This document shows, in pieces, positions 1-12,055 of a stretch of DNA of 37,924 nucleotides. This DNA comes from Zopfochytrium polystomum (taxonomy: Eukaryota > Chytridiomycota > Chytridiomycetes > Chytridiales > Chytridiaceae), in the NCBI GenBank assembly GCA_025765615.1, contig JAIVFJ010000461.1:1-37924 (forward strand). Direction: 5' to 3'. The first letter of the stretch is position 1, and each line of letters opens with the position of its first letter. Below the pieces are notes generated by a model. It had not been told where the DNA came from. It was given only the letters and a program-made list of their open reading frames with translations, and did no database searches. Both the position numbers and the translations under genes were made by a program.

Positions 1-861
1 CTTCCTCTTTGCTTCTCAGGATCTCTGCGACTCTCTTCCTTCTTTAATTCTCCTCTTTTATCTCTCTCTCTCTTTCTCATTCTTTCTTTCTTTGCCTACA
101 CGCTTGTCCGCTTCCTCACAAGCTACGATTCATCAATCCACAGCTCACCCCTCTTCCTCTCGCACAAACGCACACACACACCCTCTCGCCAACACCCCCG
201 CCAGGTCTCCCACCTCACCCGTCTCGTTCGCAGGGCCTTGGCGGCCTCTTCGCCGAACTTGGCTTACGTTTTCTTCACTTCATTTTCCTGCTGTTTTTTG
301 TTTTTCTCCACTGTCGTCCACTCGCCTCACAAGATTAGTTCTCCAACGGTTTTTTTTTCTCTCTTGATTTCTTTGTTTGTTTCTTTTTTTTTGCGGATTG
401 ATTGAAAAAACAAGTAACTCTTGGGCGCTTTCTTAGCAGCTTCAAAAAGGAGGGGTTGAGGTGGTCGGGCGACCGCTTGGCTTTGGTTTTTTTTTTTTTT
501 TAGGACCTGAATCGCATCTTCAAAAGCTGTAGGGGAGTATAAACCAAGTGCGGTCGTGAGCGTTAAATGTATGATTGGATTGAGCGGATATGAAGGGAAT
601 AAGTACAATATTTATCTCGGTTCCGGTGCACGCGGCAGAGCGGCAAGAGCGCAAGAACAGAAGAAGAGAAAACAAAAAGAAAAAAAAAAAAAGAAAATTA
701 AAACAAAGAAAAAAAAATGAAAAGGAACAAACGCCAAGCCCCAAGGCACCGTCCGTTTTTTGTCTTTTTTTTCCTTGTTTGTCCGAGAGCGAGAGGAACT
801 CGCCGTTTCTGTCTATCTGTCTCGCTCGCTGTCTTGCTTTTCTCTTTCTCTCTCGCTGTCT

Positions 862-899
<38 letters not shown>

Positions 900-935
900 C
901 TCTCCCTCTCTCCCTCCCTCTCTCTCTCATCTCTC

Positions 936-980
<45 letters not shown>

Positions 981-1060
981 GGCTCCCTCTTCACTATCGC
1001 TGTCTCTCTCTCTGTCTCTCTGCCTACCTGTCTCCAACATTTTTTTAACGCAGCAATTAA
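1..1060. other. CT-rich low-complexity leader, no gene assigned
   Basis: Pyrimidine-rich on the plus strand with T runs (481-502) and A-rich patches (660-720). Open frames here read only as Ser/Leu/Phe or Arg/Glu repeats, the translation of CT/GA tracts, so I do not call a protein. It may be the promoter/5' untranslated region of the coding stretch that follows. Confidence 0.5.
842..980. repeat. (CT)n microsatellite
   Basis: Almost uninterrupted CT dinucleotides with a few CCT and CGCT interruptions over about 140 bp. Confidence 0.9.
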
Positions 1061-1323
1061 TGCCGACCTCAGGGTTATCGTCGTCGGCGGCCCCGCCCTC
1101 TCTCCGTTGCCGCCGTCATCATCATCATCATCATATTCGACCGCCGCCGCGACCGCCACCGCCACCAGATTGACTTCAGCAGGAGCAGTAGTAGCAGCAG
1201 CAGCCGCAGATTCGGTTATCAGCACCAACGGCGGCGGCACCAGCAGGATCATGACCGTCTCACTCACTCAACTGTTGACCAACAACGGCCTCGGCTTCTC
1301 CTCCAGGAACCGTCTTTGCTCGC

Positions 1324-2960
1324 ATGGCGTCAGGACCCGCAAACGCTATCCGACCTGGGCCCCTACCCTCCACCTCCTCAGCGTCATTCTCGACTCCATC
1401 CTCCCTCCGCTCCTCGCCAAGGATTTCTCCAATGCTGGCTCCCTCTCCGATGAACGCAACCTCCGCCGCAGCCTCCATCCTGCACTCTTCTTTGAACATC
1501 TCCACCCCGCCCTCGCCTAACCTGCGTCCCAATCCCGCTCATCAGTAGCGCCCCAGTCTCAGCCATCGATCGTCCTCTCGGGACAGCTTTCAGTCCTCCG
1601 GATTGGCTCCGAGCAATCACTCACCCCAGTCGCCCGCAAGAACAGCCATTCTGCCCGTTGCTGTGGCTGCCCGCTCGCCGTCCACCACCCCAGCAGATCT
1701 CCTGCTCTATACACTTCGGCGAATTCCTCTGGTGCGCCTCCGTTCTCCTCCTTGGCCCTCCCAACCCGTACGCCGTTCAAATGTTTGTCGGTTCTTCGGC
1801 CGCTGTCGATACGGAGGAATACCACTCACCGTCGTCCATGGGGGGTCAGCCCTACTCGGTGTCTCGCCTTCGTCGCGGCAGCGTCGGTCACCACTTTGCA
1901 TCCCAGAGCGCGCCGTCTTCTCCGGATCACGCCGGGTTTCCCAGTCTCAGCCACAACCTACCCTTTCCGCAGCCGCCACAGGGGGTCGCAACCCCCTACA
2001 GTGGCCAGCCTCCGTTGTTGGCGCACACTGCGTCCCTCCGCGCCCGAGGCATCGCGCGCCGGCTCGGTGGGTAGCACACCGCACGTACCACTCGGCTGGG
2101 TTGGCTGGCGTGTCTTCCGCGTCGACAACCGTCTTCATTCCGGCCATTGCGCCTCCCTTGCCGCGTCGAGATCGCAGTCACGCTCTCGATCCATATCATC
2201 GCTCACTCCACAGCCCAACCAGGCACGACCCTCTCCGCCATGCGAACACCGTCGCTTGCATCGTCCATATCATCAAACAATTCCACCGGGCCCGCTTCGA
2301 ACAGCACTCAGGCCCCCTCACCGATGCCCACCCTTTTACCAAACCCAAGCCAGGGCTCTCTCAGCCTTCCCGCTGCGTTCGGCAAATCCACAGGCCCAAC
2401 CCCCCAGTCTCCGGGTCCCCCAAGCTTTCTCGGTCTGCAACCCACCGCCGCCCCCGTCCCCCGCGTCTACCCGTCCGAGGTCGTTCCGCCGTCCCGCGCA
2501 TCCCGGACCACGTCCTGCTCAAAATGGGCAAGCAGCAGTTGAGCGGCTTGCACGCCCCGTCCACGCCTTCCTCCGCCCCGGCTTCGGCGTCTACACCCTC
2601 TGCGTCTGCCTCGGCATCTGCGTCCGGCTCGGCCTCCCCGCCCCCCTGCCCCACGCGGGCACGCCGATCTCCACCGCCGCCAGGGGCCGCTCGCCGCTCC
2701 CGTTTCGCACTACGACTGCCGCCGCCTTTGCCGACGACGCCGACGATTCCGACGTCGAGGTGGACAAGGAGCACCTCGCTGCGCCTTTGTCCTCCCGCCA
2801 TTTTCTGTTCCGACAACACCAGCCCAGCAACAAACAACAACAGCAGCAGCAACAGCCGCAGGGCGGGAAAGGAGTCGTTAAGTTTTTGGCTGCGGTTGTT
2901 GGCGGGAAGAGGCGGAAGAATGCCGCGGCGGCTGCAGCCGCGGCTATCGCTGTGGACTGA
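1324..2960 (+). CDS. Low-complexity Ser/Pro/Ala/Gln-rich protein, gene model unresolved
   Basis: No known family recognised. Several plus frames are open and GC-rich, and the plausible protein switches frame: 1324-1548 (Ser/Pro/Ala-rich), about 1740-2074 (frame containing SPSSMGGQPYS), about 2200-2540 (Ser/Thr/Pro-rich) and a last segment ending at the TGA 2958-2960. The last is best supported: third positions are almost all G/C, and it reads an acidic patch DDADDSDVEVDKEH, a Gln run encoded at about 2829-2855, then a basic GGKRRK followed by an Ala run. Introns or indels must join these pieces; I did not find a unique set of splice sites. It looks like a disordered regulatory or scaffold protein, but this is inference. 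The start could lie upstream (Ala/Asp-encoding repeats at 1115-1215). Confidence 0.35.
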
Positions 2961-3549
2961 GAGTATTCCTTTTGTCCCCCCTTTGTGTGAGCGTGTGAGT
3001 TTGTGTATGTGTGTGTTCTTTTAACGTGCCCCTTTGTCACGACTTCCAGCCCTCCAACTATGTGCTCCCTCCAACCTCCGAATGTAGTCCAAGCTATTTT
3101 TTTCCCTATCAAATCATTCCGGTTTATTCCGTCACTCCATTTTCCCCACCATTCTTCGATTACAGCGTTTTCAGCATTTTTTTTTTTACTACCCCCTCAC
3201 ACCATTCTGCAGCAGTGCACCCTTCCCCTTCCCTTTTTTTTTCCCCGGTAGCGCTATCAGTGTTTCGCGTCCTTTTCTTTCTCTCCTTTATCCCCCCCGT
3301 ACATTCTTTTCCCCCACGCACTAGCATGGTCGAGGTCGAGCCCCTGCAGCCGAAAAAAAAAAAAAAAGAAAAGAATTCAACAAGTTTTTTTTTTTTTTTT
3401 TTTTTTATTGTTCCAGCCCCAGAGGGCCAGGCGGGAAGAGAAAGTGCCATCAGCGGTGAACCATAGTTGACTTAGTCAAGGTATCACCTCAGCAAACCCA
3501 CCCCATGCACTTTGGACTTACAGGGTCGTCAGGTATCTCCACCGCATAT
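2961..3549. other. Pyrimidine-rich intergenic / 3' untranslated stretch
   Basis: TG/T-rich immediately after the stop at 2960, then C/T-rich with T tracts at 3178-3186 and 3386-3406. Nothing coding is recognised. Confidence 0.5.
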
Positions 3550-4200
3550 AAAACATAGTAACAAAGAAGAGGGAATGGGGAGGATTGGTGGTTGAAGAGA
3601 GAAGTTGTAGTTGGAAATGGAAAGGTTGAGGGGCAAAGTTCTCGAAGAGAGAGTTGAAGAGATCAAGAAAGAGAGAGTAATAGTCAGAGGGGCAAGAGCC
3701 AGTGGGGAAATCAAGGACAAGAGTTATGGTCAGAAGGGCAAGAGCAATTGGAAGTTCAAAAGGAAAGGTAAACAAATAGGCGTTGTGATAGTAATCCGAG
3801 TAGGCAAAGCCTGAGTCAGAGTTCCCAAAAGGGAAGGTTGGAGGAGCATCAAGGGTAATAGTCAGAGGGGCAAAAGCCAGGTAAATGAATAAGTTGTAGT
3901 GAGTGAGGTTTCAACAAATAGGAAGCGGCAAGGCAAAGTCATAGAAGATAGTAATAAGGAAGAGGGAAATGGGAAGATGACTGGGAGATTTGGTGGTTGA
4001 AGAGAAGTAGTAGTTTTATGTAACTGGAAAGGTGAAGGGGCAATGTTGTCGAAGGGAGAGTTGAAGAGATAAAAAATGAGTAATATTCGTTGTGATAGTA
4101 GTCAAAGTAGGCAAAGCCTGAGTCAGAGTTCCCAAAAGGGAAGGTTAGAGAAGGCAACATCAAGGTTATGGTCAGAGGGGCAAAAGCCAGGTAAAAAAGG
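3550..4200. repeat. Two-copy degenerate tandem duplication, unit about 390 bp
   Basis: About 3550-3890 is repeated at about 3945-4195. Both copies share, in order, a purine-rich segment with GGTTGAAGAGA, the segment GAGTTGAAGAGAT, a block AGTAGGCAAAGCCTGAGTCA followed by GAGTTCCCAAAAGGGAAGGT, and GTCAGAGGGGCAAAAGCCAG. The last motif also recurs in variants near 3679, 3727 and 4411. Minus-strand frames repeatedly read PLTITL, which is the repeat translated and not a gene. Confidence 0.75.
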
Positions 4201-4549
4201 AGGGCAGTAGGGTTGGAACCAAAAGTGAAAGATAACAGGGCAAGCAACCATTCTGTTGATGAGGAACGATGATGAAGGGAGGTTGCAATGGAGGAAAGTG
4301 GGAACACAAATGGCGACAGGTCTTCTGAAGTGGCAAGATGGATGGTGATGGGAGGCTGCAAGGCTGCTGGGAGGGGTGGCACGGTGGCAATGAGGTGGAG
4401 GGGATCTGAGGATGACAGTCAGATGGGCAAGAGCCGAGGGTAGATCTAGATGCAGACAGCAAGGAGGTCGATTGGAAGAAATTTAACTGAAGCGAGAAGT
4501 GGAAGCAGAGGTTTCAACGAGGCACGAGCGCTCAACGATGAGAAGTCAA

Positions 4550-5290
4550 ATGGAAATCAGATGGGTGCCGTGCCCAAAGCCCCCGCTGCTGGCGTTGCTC
4601 GCCAGCAACTGCCTGTGATGATCAGCTGTCGAGAACGGGATGGCCAAGCGAAGAAGGTAAGCTTGCGATGGGATTGCATTCGTGAGGGCGACGGTGAGGT
4701 GGCAGTGAGCAGTCGAGTGTGTCAGTTGACAAGGGTTTTTTAGGCTGCAGTTGCAGCGGAAGAGGGGAGGTTGAAGGTGAGATTGCAGACAAAGGCTGCA
4801 AGATTGATGGTGGTGAATTTGAAGGCAGTGAGATCGCGGCCATAGGCCACGAGATTGGTAAGAAGTGATGGCAATGAAGTCAAGATTGCGGCCCCTGGCT
4901 GCGATTGCAGTGGAACAGTTTGAAGGCAGCAGCAAAGCCGCCACAATAATGGCGAGATCACAGCCTTCAGCTGCGAGATTGGCGGAGGTGAGGTTGAAGA
5001 TGAGATCGCGGCCAAAGGCTGCGATTGCTAAGAAATTGGTTGGTGGCGCCTGAGTAGTAGCGATAGACCGAAATTCGCGGCCTTTGCCTGTGATTGCTTC
5101 AAGTGGTGATGGTCAGATTGTTGCGATCGCGGCCAAGGTCGCGATTGCAAAATGCGAGACTGGTGTATAGATTGCGATTGCGGTGAAATGGTGGTAGTGG
5201 AGGTGAGATCGCAGCCAAAAACGCGGCCAAAGGCCGCAATTGCAGCGGAATGAGGCGGCGGCGAGCAGTCAAGTGTGCCAGTTGACAAGT
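4550..5290. repeat. Degenerate array of GCGGCC-AAA-GGCTGC-GATTGC units
   Basis: Variants of GAGATCGCGGCC + 3-5 nt + GGCTGCGATTGC recur near 4838, 4884, 5004, 5126 and 5201, spaced unevenly and joined by GAGGTTGAAG-like purine linkers. Each unit has an imperfect palindrome (GCGGCC/GGCTGC). A second marker, GAGCAGTC(G/A)AGTGTG followed by CAGTTGACAAG, occurs at about 4705 and 5258, suggesting a duplicated block. The array ends roughly 150 bp before the MFSD5-like start codon. Confidence 0.65.
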
Positions 5291-5439
5291 AGCGCAAATT
5301 GTTAAAAGAATTGAGTTTGTGTTGCGCCACGTTTGATACTGATGCAGTCCAATAAATTCTGCACCAAGAAAAAGCGTAACAAAATTGAAAGAACGAAAAA
5401 CACATAAATAAAACGCAAAATAAAACCAAAAAAAAAGAA

Positions 5440-6263
5440 ATGGACGACTCCTCCTCACCAGCCGCCGCCGCAGCCGCCGCCTCCGCGCTCTCCATCCGCA
5501 TCGACACCGCCGCCGCCGCCTCCTCCAACCCCACCACCAACGCCGCTTCGAACGGCAAGGGCTTGCCGCTGCACGAGGACGGGATCGCACTCATGGCGGC
5601 ACACGACGGGGTCGACGGCGACCGCAAGGGTCTGGGTGCGGCTGCCGCGACGGCGGGACCGTCGGCGGCCGCGCGCAGGGAGATCCTGGCGTTTAAGAAG
5701 AACTACTTGCTCGTCTACTCGCTCGTCATGTGTTGAGTGCTTCAATCCCTTTCCTTTTTTGTTTTTTGTGCTTCTTTCTTCTTCGTCTTGTTCTTGTTCT
5801 TGGATGGTCGACGGGAGGGTTGGACCCCTCACCGCCTCTGCGATCGGCGCCTCCCAGCGGGCCGGGACCCATACCCCGGATCCTGCGCTTCTGATGGTGT
5901 CCAAAAACTGATATCCATCTCGCACAATCTATCCTTACTAAATCTTTGCCGAAATCCGACCCAAACACACAACTTGCCCAAAAACCCACCCAAACCTTGT
6001 TTTCTTTTCAAGTCTCCGACTGGCTCCAGGGCGCGTACCTGTACCCGCTGTACAAGGCGTACGGGTACGACCTGAACGAGATTGCGGTCCTGTTTGTCGT
6101 CGGGTTCCTTGCGTCTGCCGTTTTTGGCACCGTCATTGGAGCGATCGCGGACAACGTGTGGGTTGTGTGTTTTCACTGTTATTTTTGCCTTTATTCACTG
6201 GCACTCTGCTGACCCCCATTTTTTGCTCTCTCTCTCTCTCTCACTCACTCACTCACTCACTCA

Positions 6264-6307
<44 letters not shown>

Positions 6308-6603
6308 CTCTCTCTCGCTCTCTCCTGCAAAAAAGCGGGCGGCGCAAGATGTCGCTTGCGTTCTGCGTGATCTACGCGCTGTCGTGCTGGACCAAGCTGT
6401 TCTCCAACTACCAGATGCTTTTGCTGGGCCGCGTGTTCGGCGGGATCGGCACTTCGCTCCTCTTTTCCGTGTTTGAGGCGTGGATGGTCAGCGAGCACCG
6501 GTCGCGAGGTGAGACAGACAGAGAGCGAGAAAGGGACAAGAAACCCAAAAAACTAAAACAAAAACAAAAAAATTTCCTGACCACTTGCCCCACAAACCCC
6601 GCG

Positions 6604-6645
<42 letters not shown>

Positions 6646-7774
6646 TGCCTCAAACTCTCTCAAAGGCTTCCCGTCCGAGGAGCTCGGCGACATTTTTGCG
6701 TGGTCGACGTTCGCCAACGGCCTGGTCGCAATTCTCGCCGGCGTCGTGGCCAACAGTCTGGTCGACTTTTTCGGCCTGACCGCCCCCTTCATTTTCGCGA
6801 CCGCCGTGCTGATCTTGACGTTTTTCGTCATTTCGGGGTCGTGGGCGGAGAACTATGGATCGACGGTGAATGAGAGAACCCGCCTTCTTCTATTTTTCTT
6901 TCCTTTTTTCTGTGGTACGTTTTCGTTTTTGGAACTAACTCCTCTTCTCTCACGATTCCGTAGGACCCCCGGAACCAAGCATCCTTGAAGGAGGGCGTGC
7001 TGCTGGTCTGGCGTGGTAAGTCCACCTTCTCCCGATTGACTCAACCTCTCCCGCCCCTCCCGCTCGCCACTAAAGACCCAGTAACTTCCTCTCCCCCCTA
7101 GACAAGCACATCCTCTGTGTCGGCATCATGCAGGTTCTGTTCGAGTCGGCCATGTACGCCATGGTGTTCCTCTGGTCGCCGACGCTCGACAACGTGAAGC
7201 CCGCCAGCATCGAAAAGCTGCCGTTTGGGCTGATCTTTTCCGCGCTGATGGTCTCAATCATGGGTGGCTCGTACGTGTTCCGCATGCTGCTCCAGCGCGG
7301 TTGGACGGAGGAGCGGATCGCGGTCGTCACGTTTGGCGCCGCTGCGGGTGCTATCGTCGTTCCGTTCTTGTTTAGGGTGAGTGACCCAGGCCGTCGTTTT
7401 TCCCTCGAGCGTTCCTACCTAAACCCCTCAACCCACCATTTTTCCTTACTTCGCTCCACTCGTACCCGCAGGACCTATTCATGTGCATCCTCGCCTTCTG
7501 CCTCTTTGAAGCGTGCTGCGGCCTGTACTTCCCCGCCATAGGCACGCTTCGCGGCAAGTACATCCCCGAGGCGACGCGCTCGACGGTAATGAACGTGGTG
7601 CGGTTCCCGGAGAATGTGATTGTCGTCGGGATCCTGCTTAAGGTGAACGACAGCGACGGCGGACACGAGGGCGACGCCGTGTACTACCTGATTTGCTGCG
7701 TGCTGATCTTACTCGGGATGTGGGCTTCCGTCGCGTTGGGCAGCGGTCCATCGGCGGGCGTGAGAAGGTCGTGA
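5440..7774 (+). CDS. MFSD5-like major facilitator superfamily transporter (seven exons)
   Basis: A membrane transporter of the MFSD5 (molybdate-anion transporter) family; transport of molybdate is family knowledge, not shown here. Exons read 5440-5731, 6013-6157, 6336-6508, 6666-6865, 6964-7015, 7102-7376 and 7472-7774. All introns are GT..AG and the phases agree, giving 1440 nt (479 aa plus TGA), near the usual family length. Residues 1-85 are Ala/Ser-rich and probably disordered; the transporter proper starts at KNYLLVYSLVM. The family-typical SDWLQGAYLYPLY opens exon 2, and MFS motif A appears as GAIADNVGRRK across the exon 2/3 junction, the join that fixes that donor at 6158. Further hydrophobic helices follow in exons 3, 4, 6 and 7. 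No frameshift or stop is present, unlike the neighbouring mobile elements. The ATG at 5440 follows an A-rich leader. Confidence 0.9.
6228..6325. repeat. (CT)n/(CTCA)n microsatellite in MFSD5-like intron 2
   Basis: CT dinucleotides interrupted by five to six CTCA units and CGCT steps, forming a long pyrimidine tract about 10 bases before the acceptor at 6335. Confidence 0.9.
6604..6643. repeat. Poly(A) run of about 40 in MFSD5-like intron 3
   Basis: Uninterrupted A tract within the intron 6509-6665. On the sense strand it lies where a pyrimidine tract would usually be; the acceptor CAAAG follows at 6661-6665. Confidence 0.9.
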
Positions 7775-9201
7775 GCGGTGCATGCCTGATTGGGCGTGTT
7801 TTTTCCCTTTTTTTCCCCTCCTTTTCTGTCGTCCCATTTCTCTTCTTGACCCCCTCACCTCGTGACGGTCTGTATTTTCTCCTTGCTTGCACGCACTGTT
7901 TTGAACTGTCCACGGAACCCCCGCGCCAACTCCCAGGCGCAAAGGGGCGGTTTTTTTTCCCTTCTTTTTTTCTTTTCGGCTCCTAGCCCCCTCCCGCCCC
8001 AATTTCTTCTGGAGCCCTTTTTCGGTTCCACAACACTCTCTTGGACTGATCAGTTTCGCTCTTTCGCACCTTGGTGTTTTGTTTGTGCTTCCTTCTTTTG
8101 TTTTTTTGGTTTCTTGACTTTCCCTCCTCGGTTGTTTCATGCTTCTCTCCCGTCGAGGCCGAAAAAAGGGGCTTTGCTTGTTCAAGCGCAGTTTCCCTCC
8201 GCTTCCCCTTGAACACTTCGAGTACATATAACTTGTGGTCAAAAATGATCTGAGAGTGTTTTTCCTTCGGGCGGGGTGCGGAGGTGAGTTTTTTCTTCTG
8301 GACCTCCCACACTCCCTGCCACCCTTTGGGATCGTCCTGTAGAGGCAGATTGACCCCTCAGCCCAGCGCCCGCCTGGCACTTCGGGCCTTCGCACTCACA
8401 GAGTTCGAAGCGGTCGGTTGTGCGTAGTGTTTTTGGATGGGCACAACATACTTTGAGGGGCGAGGGGTTACAGAGCAACATCTTATGCATGTTAAGTTTG
8501 GGATCTTCGATGTTAGTGTCTGGTTTGATTTGGGGAAAAAAAAAAAGAACTCATTCGAGCCCTGGTTTGACTCGAAAACGCAAACTCGAAAAACTCGATT
8601 GGATTTTTAGTTGGATTTCAAGGTTTTCTTGAAATTGTGTTGTTCTGGCTGTGATTTGAATCGGAACCAGGGTTTGTTTCGTTTTCGGGTTCAGTCGCCG
8701 ACTTGTGTTGGACCCAATGCGAAGCACCCAGAACCTAAATGACCTGAATCTGTTGCGATTTTTCAAGCAGTTTTGCAGCGCTCTCAGCCACAACCAACGA
8801 GCTAAAACAGTAAAACTAAATGATGCATTGTGGGCTGTGCAAATTTTGCATCAGGCTCAGATGTCATGGGAAACAAAAATGGACATCCAAACTCAAAGAA
8901 TCCAATCAAGAGATATATTAGCAAATTATGCCAGCAATAATTGAACAAAAGAGATGATTATGAGTCGCTGAAGTAAAACTTTCAGTATCTGATATAATGC
9001 ACGGAATCAAGATTTGCTTAAATTGTCGCGTTTCGCAATTATTTGTTTCTCAAACTTCTGAGGCAATTGAAAGCAACACAGTATTTCGCTGAACCCATAG
9101 CCGCCAGAGCGGGGCAAGCGAGTCCAGGGTAGTGTTGGCGCCAGACAACGGTACCTGTGAGATTAAACTCACTCCTTTGACCCTGGGATCTGGGCCCTAG
9201 A
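7775..9201. other. Region without recognisable gene downstream of the transporter
   Basis: 7775-8330 is T/C-rich and likely includes the transporter's 3' untranslated region. 8330-9201 is mixed sequence. A 79-codon frame at 8705-8944 has no recognised motif. The sequence GGCGCCAGACAACGG near 9137 resembles a retroelement primer-site context but has no supporting LTR end next to it. Confidence 0.5.
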
Positions 9202-9509
9202 TGTCAGGAACAGGGCAGGACATGACAAGGCAGACAAGGAACTGAGAGGAGTGATGATTGTATTGGAAACAATAATTCACTTGAGGGATGGGACAGGTCC
9301 CCCATCCCCCTTTTATACCTTTTGAGAGTGTTCCTTGTCAAGACTCCAAGAAAGTTCCAGAAAGAGCAATTAGTAATACAATGATACCAATGATACCAAT
9401 GACAACAAGTCAAGTCAGGAAAGCAAAGAAGGTTCCAGAAGGTTCCACAAGGTTCCATGAAGGAATGTTCTAGAAGGTTCCAGAGGTTTCCAGAGGGTGA
9501 TTCATAACA
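9202..9509 (-). mobile_element. Solo LTR, family 1, minus orientation
   Basis: Read on the minus strand it begins TGTTATGAATCACC and ends GTTCCTGACA (TG...CA). It is flanked by identical 5-bp duplications CTAGA at 9197-9201 and 9510-9514. A TATAAAAG box lies on the minus strand at 9311-9318. The same sequence occurs on the plus strand at 35055-35355. No internal region is attached, so this is a solo LTR left by LTR-LTR recombination. It contains repeated GGAACCTT units near the 5' end. Confidence 0.92.
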
Positions 9510-9861
9510 CTAGAGTGAGGGAATGCAAATAATAGGCTAAAACTAACTTTATTGTGCTGTTGTCTAGTGGGTGTTTCAACCCTACTTCTTGCCTAGTCCA
9601 CAAATATCCCTACTGATCTGTCTAACAGGGGTCTCAAACACAAAGAATGAACATTCAGAGGGACAATCCTCTGAAGGATCGGTGTGGGAGCACTGATTAC
9701 TCGCGTGGCTGCAGGCTGATGCGAGGGGAAACAGAAGGGCACTCCCAAGGGTCAAACCGCAGAATAAAGAGAGAGAAGAGGGAAACAGGGGTTTTTATCT
9801 CAGGAACCTAATCTCAAATACAACAGGAGCGGTTAATAGAGACGGGACGGACAGGGCACAG
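9510..9861. other. Unassigned segment between solo LTR and large LTR unit
   Basis: Nothing coding is recognised. The four bases ACAG at 9858-9861 abut the left end of the large inverted LTR unit and match ACAG at 30616-30619. Confidence 0.5.
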
Positions 9862-12048
9862 TGTGAGACTGTGCTCTCTAAATCTCCTCACCCTGGGCTG
9901 GAGGTGGGAATAGAGCAATGGCCTAAATACCAATCCTATCTAATGAAAAGGGGCAAAAGAAGGTGTCTAGGGGTCACCAGACAGGAAAATGTATTTGGAG
10001 TCTACTGAAGCCCATCATCAAACACAAAAGAAACTCTTTAAACACAAAAAGAGCAATCATCACACATCTAAAAGGGAAACATAAGAAAAGTGTGACAAAG
10101 GTGGCACAATCACAAAAGAAAGTTCAAAATGCCTCTGGTCCAAGACACAGAGAAACCCCAATAGCAAAGCCAAAGGGACCAAATCACTCAGTAAGGAATG
10201 AGACTTAGGGCAACAAAGGGGGCGCCCAAGGCAGCACCAACCAATCTGTGCCAGCTCCTTCCCAAGGCAGAAGCCAAGGGGAAAGGCAAGAGAGTGGGGA
10301 GGAAAGTGGCCAGGTCCCAACCTGTTGGAGCCACCACTTTGGAGCACCAGCTCCCTCTCTGCCAAAGACAAGCCCTAAGTTGGAGGGTGTTGGACACAAA
10401 GGGCAAACACAAGGAACAGTTAGTGTGCAGAGATGCCTGTTGGACCAAACCAGAACTGTTTTCCACTTAACAGAACCAGACACACCTTGTCTCACTCCCA
10501 AGAGAGGTTCCAACTCAATCCGAGGAGGGGGCACACAGGGTGGGAGACAGTGGGGCTCTTCTTGCTTCATCCTACTAGGACACAGACATCTGCCTCACCA
10601 GGCCAGAGGAATCCCCTATCTTAGAAGCAAGGAAGGTTAAAACCCACTCCCACACACAAGTGTGGCACCATGACATCACAGGCATTAATCTGAGAGAAAG
10701 AGGGTCTGAACCCAGTGAAGACCAGGCCCACCAAAGGCCACAGGAGCCAACAACCAGGGAGATGGGGGCATACCTGAGAGACCATTTCTGCAGCAGCACC
10801 TGACCAGCCAGCTCATTCATATCACCTTGAGAGACCTGGATTTGACTAGATGTATTGACAGGAACCTAGAGGCACCACCACAGATTTACCCTCTATCCTT
10901 CCATCACCAAGTGGCTCCTACCCAGTCCAACCTAAGCAGCATGCAGAATGGTGAGGCGCACTGGGGATTGAACCCAGCACACTGCCATGATGGCCAAGAG
11001 GACTTCAACCTCCTGCCACACACCAGGGGACTGCAACCCCCAGCTCATACACACAGTCAGGAAGAAAAGGGCAGGCAAGGGACTTCAGGTACAGTTCTCA
11101 CAGTCAACAAGAAAGGGGGGCAGCAGTTTAAATAGGAGAGGGTTGGAATCACAGGGAGGAGAGGAAAAAGGAGGGAAAACACATACAAAACAACAAAACA
11201 ATAAATAAAACAGTAAAAACAGAATGGATGGGTGATTCACCAAATGGGGCTGAGCCATCAACAAGAGAGACAGCTCAGAGAATCATGGGGCCATTTCTTG
11301 GCAGGCAGCCACCAGAGCAGAGTGGAGGGGGGGGTGGAGGAACTGGCAAGAAATGATTGGTGCAGACAAGAAGACACTCACCACAGCCACAGAAAGAAAG
11401 GAAGACACACAAAGAGAGACAGTAAACAAACAACTAAATAAAAGATAAAACAAGAAAAAGAGCCAAAACAAAGGAAAATACTAATTGGAAAAATAAGTAA
11501 AAATCATCAACAGAAAGAGAAAGAAAAGCCCTGTCTTCTCATACCACTCATATGAGGCATTACATCATGGTAGCTGGGCATCTGGACTTTGCACTTCTCC
11601 CACAGAAGTGGTTCAGTCCTTAGTCATTCCAAAAGTGAGGGGTTATTAGCTGGACATGATGGACTTTGCAGCCCAACAGTCTGCATGTCTCAAACTTGGC
11701 ACCTTCCCAATTGAAGGGAGCGCTCTAACCACTGAGCAAGGAAGCCCTATGCCAGCAGTTGAGCAGACACTGAGTCACTCGGTCTGCAGCCATTGTACAG
11801 AATAATAATAATAATAATGGCACAAATAATAATAGTGACAGGTGACGCAGGCGCGACAACAAGTGTCAGTCGGTGGCTTATGTGGACAACCAATAATAAT
11901 AAAATAATAATATATACAGCAGAGTCCAAGCCGAATGCGTGTATAACGCGCTTCGAGACAGGTGGATAATCCTCACAATTATCAGTGAAAAAGTGGGTAT
12001 ACACTCTTTTATTTGAGGTCACAGGCTTGACGGCCTGTCGGCCTCACA
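9862..12048 (-). repeat. Full-length 2.19-kb LTR unit, inverted copy
   Basis: On the minus strand it starts TGTGAGGCCGACAGG (12048) and ends CAGTCTCACA (9862), giving short terminal inverted repeats TGTGAG/CTCACA typical of LTRs. It matches 28061-30252 over its whole length. Its first 363 bp (11686-12048) are the part missing from the copy at 12056. The remainder is nearly identical to 12056-13879, so 9862-11681 and 12056-13879 form a large inverted repeat with 1.82-kb arms. The conserved short frames inside are identical only because the copies are, and are not called as genes. Confidence 0.85.
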
Positions 12049-12055
12049 ACACGCT

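Noticed and set aside
698..1267. A 189-codon minus frame rich in Arg/Glu
   Set aside because: Translation of the CT microsatellite on the opposite strand.
7709..8395. A 228-codon minus frame downstream of the transporter
   Set aside because: Basic, low-complexity translation of pyrimidine-rich DNA, antisense to the end of the transporter exon; no motif.
9085..9200. TGGCGCC primer-site-like sequence near 9137
   Set aside because: No adjoining LTR end with CA, no second LTR and no coding remnant in the expected direction.
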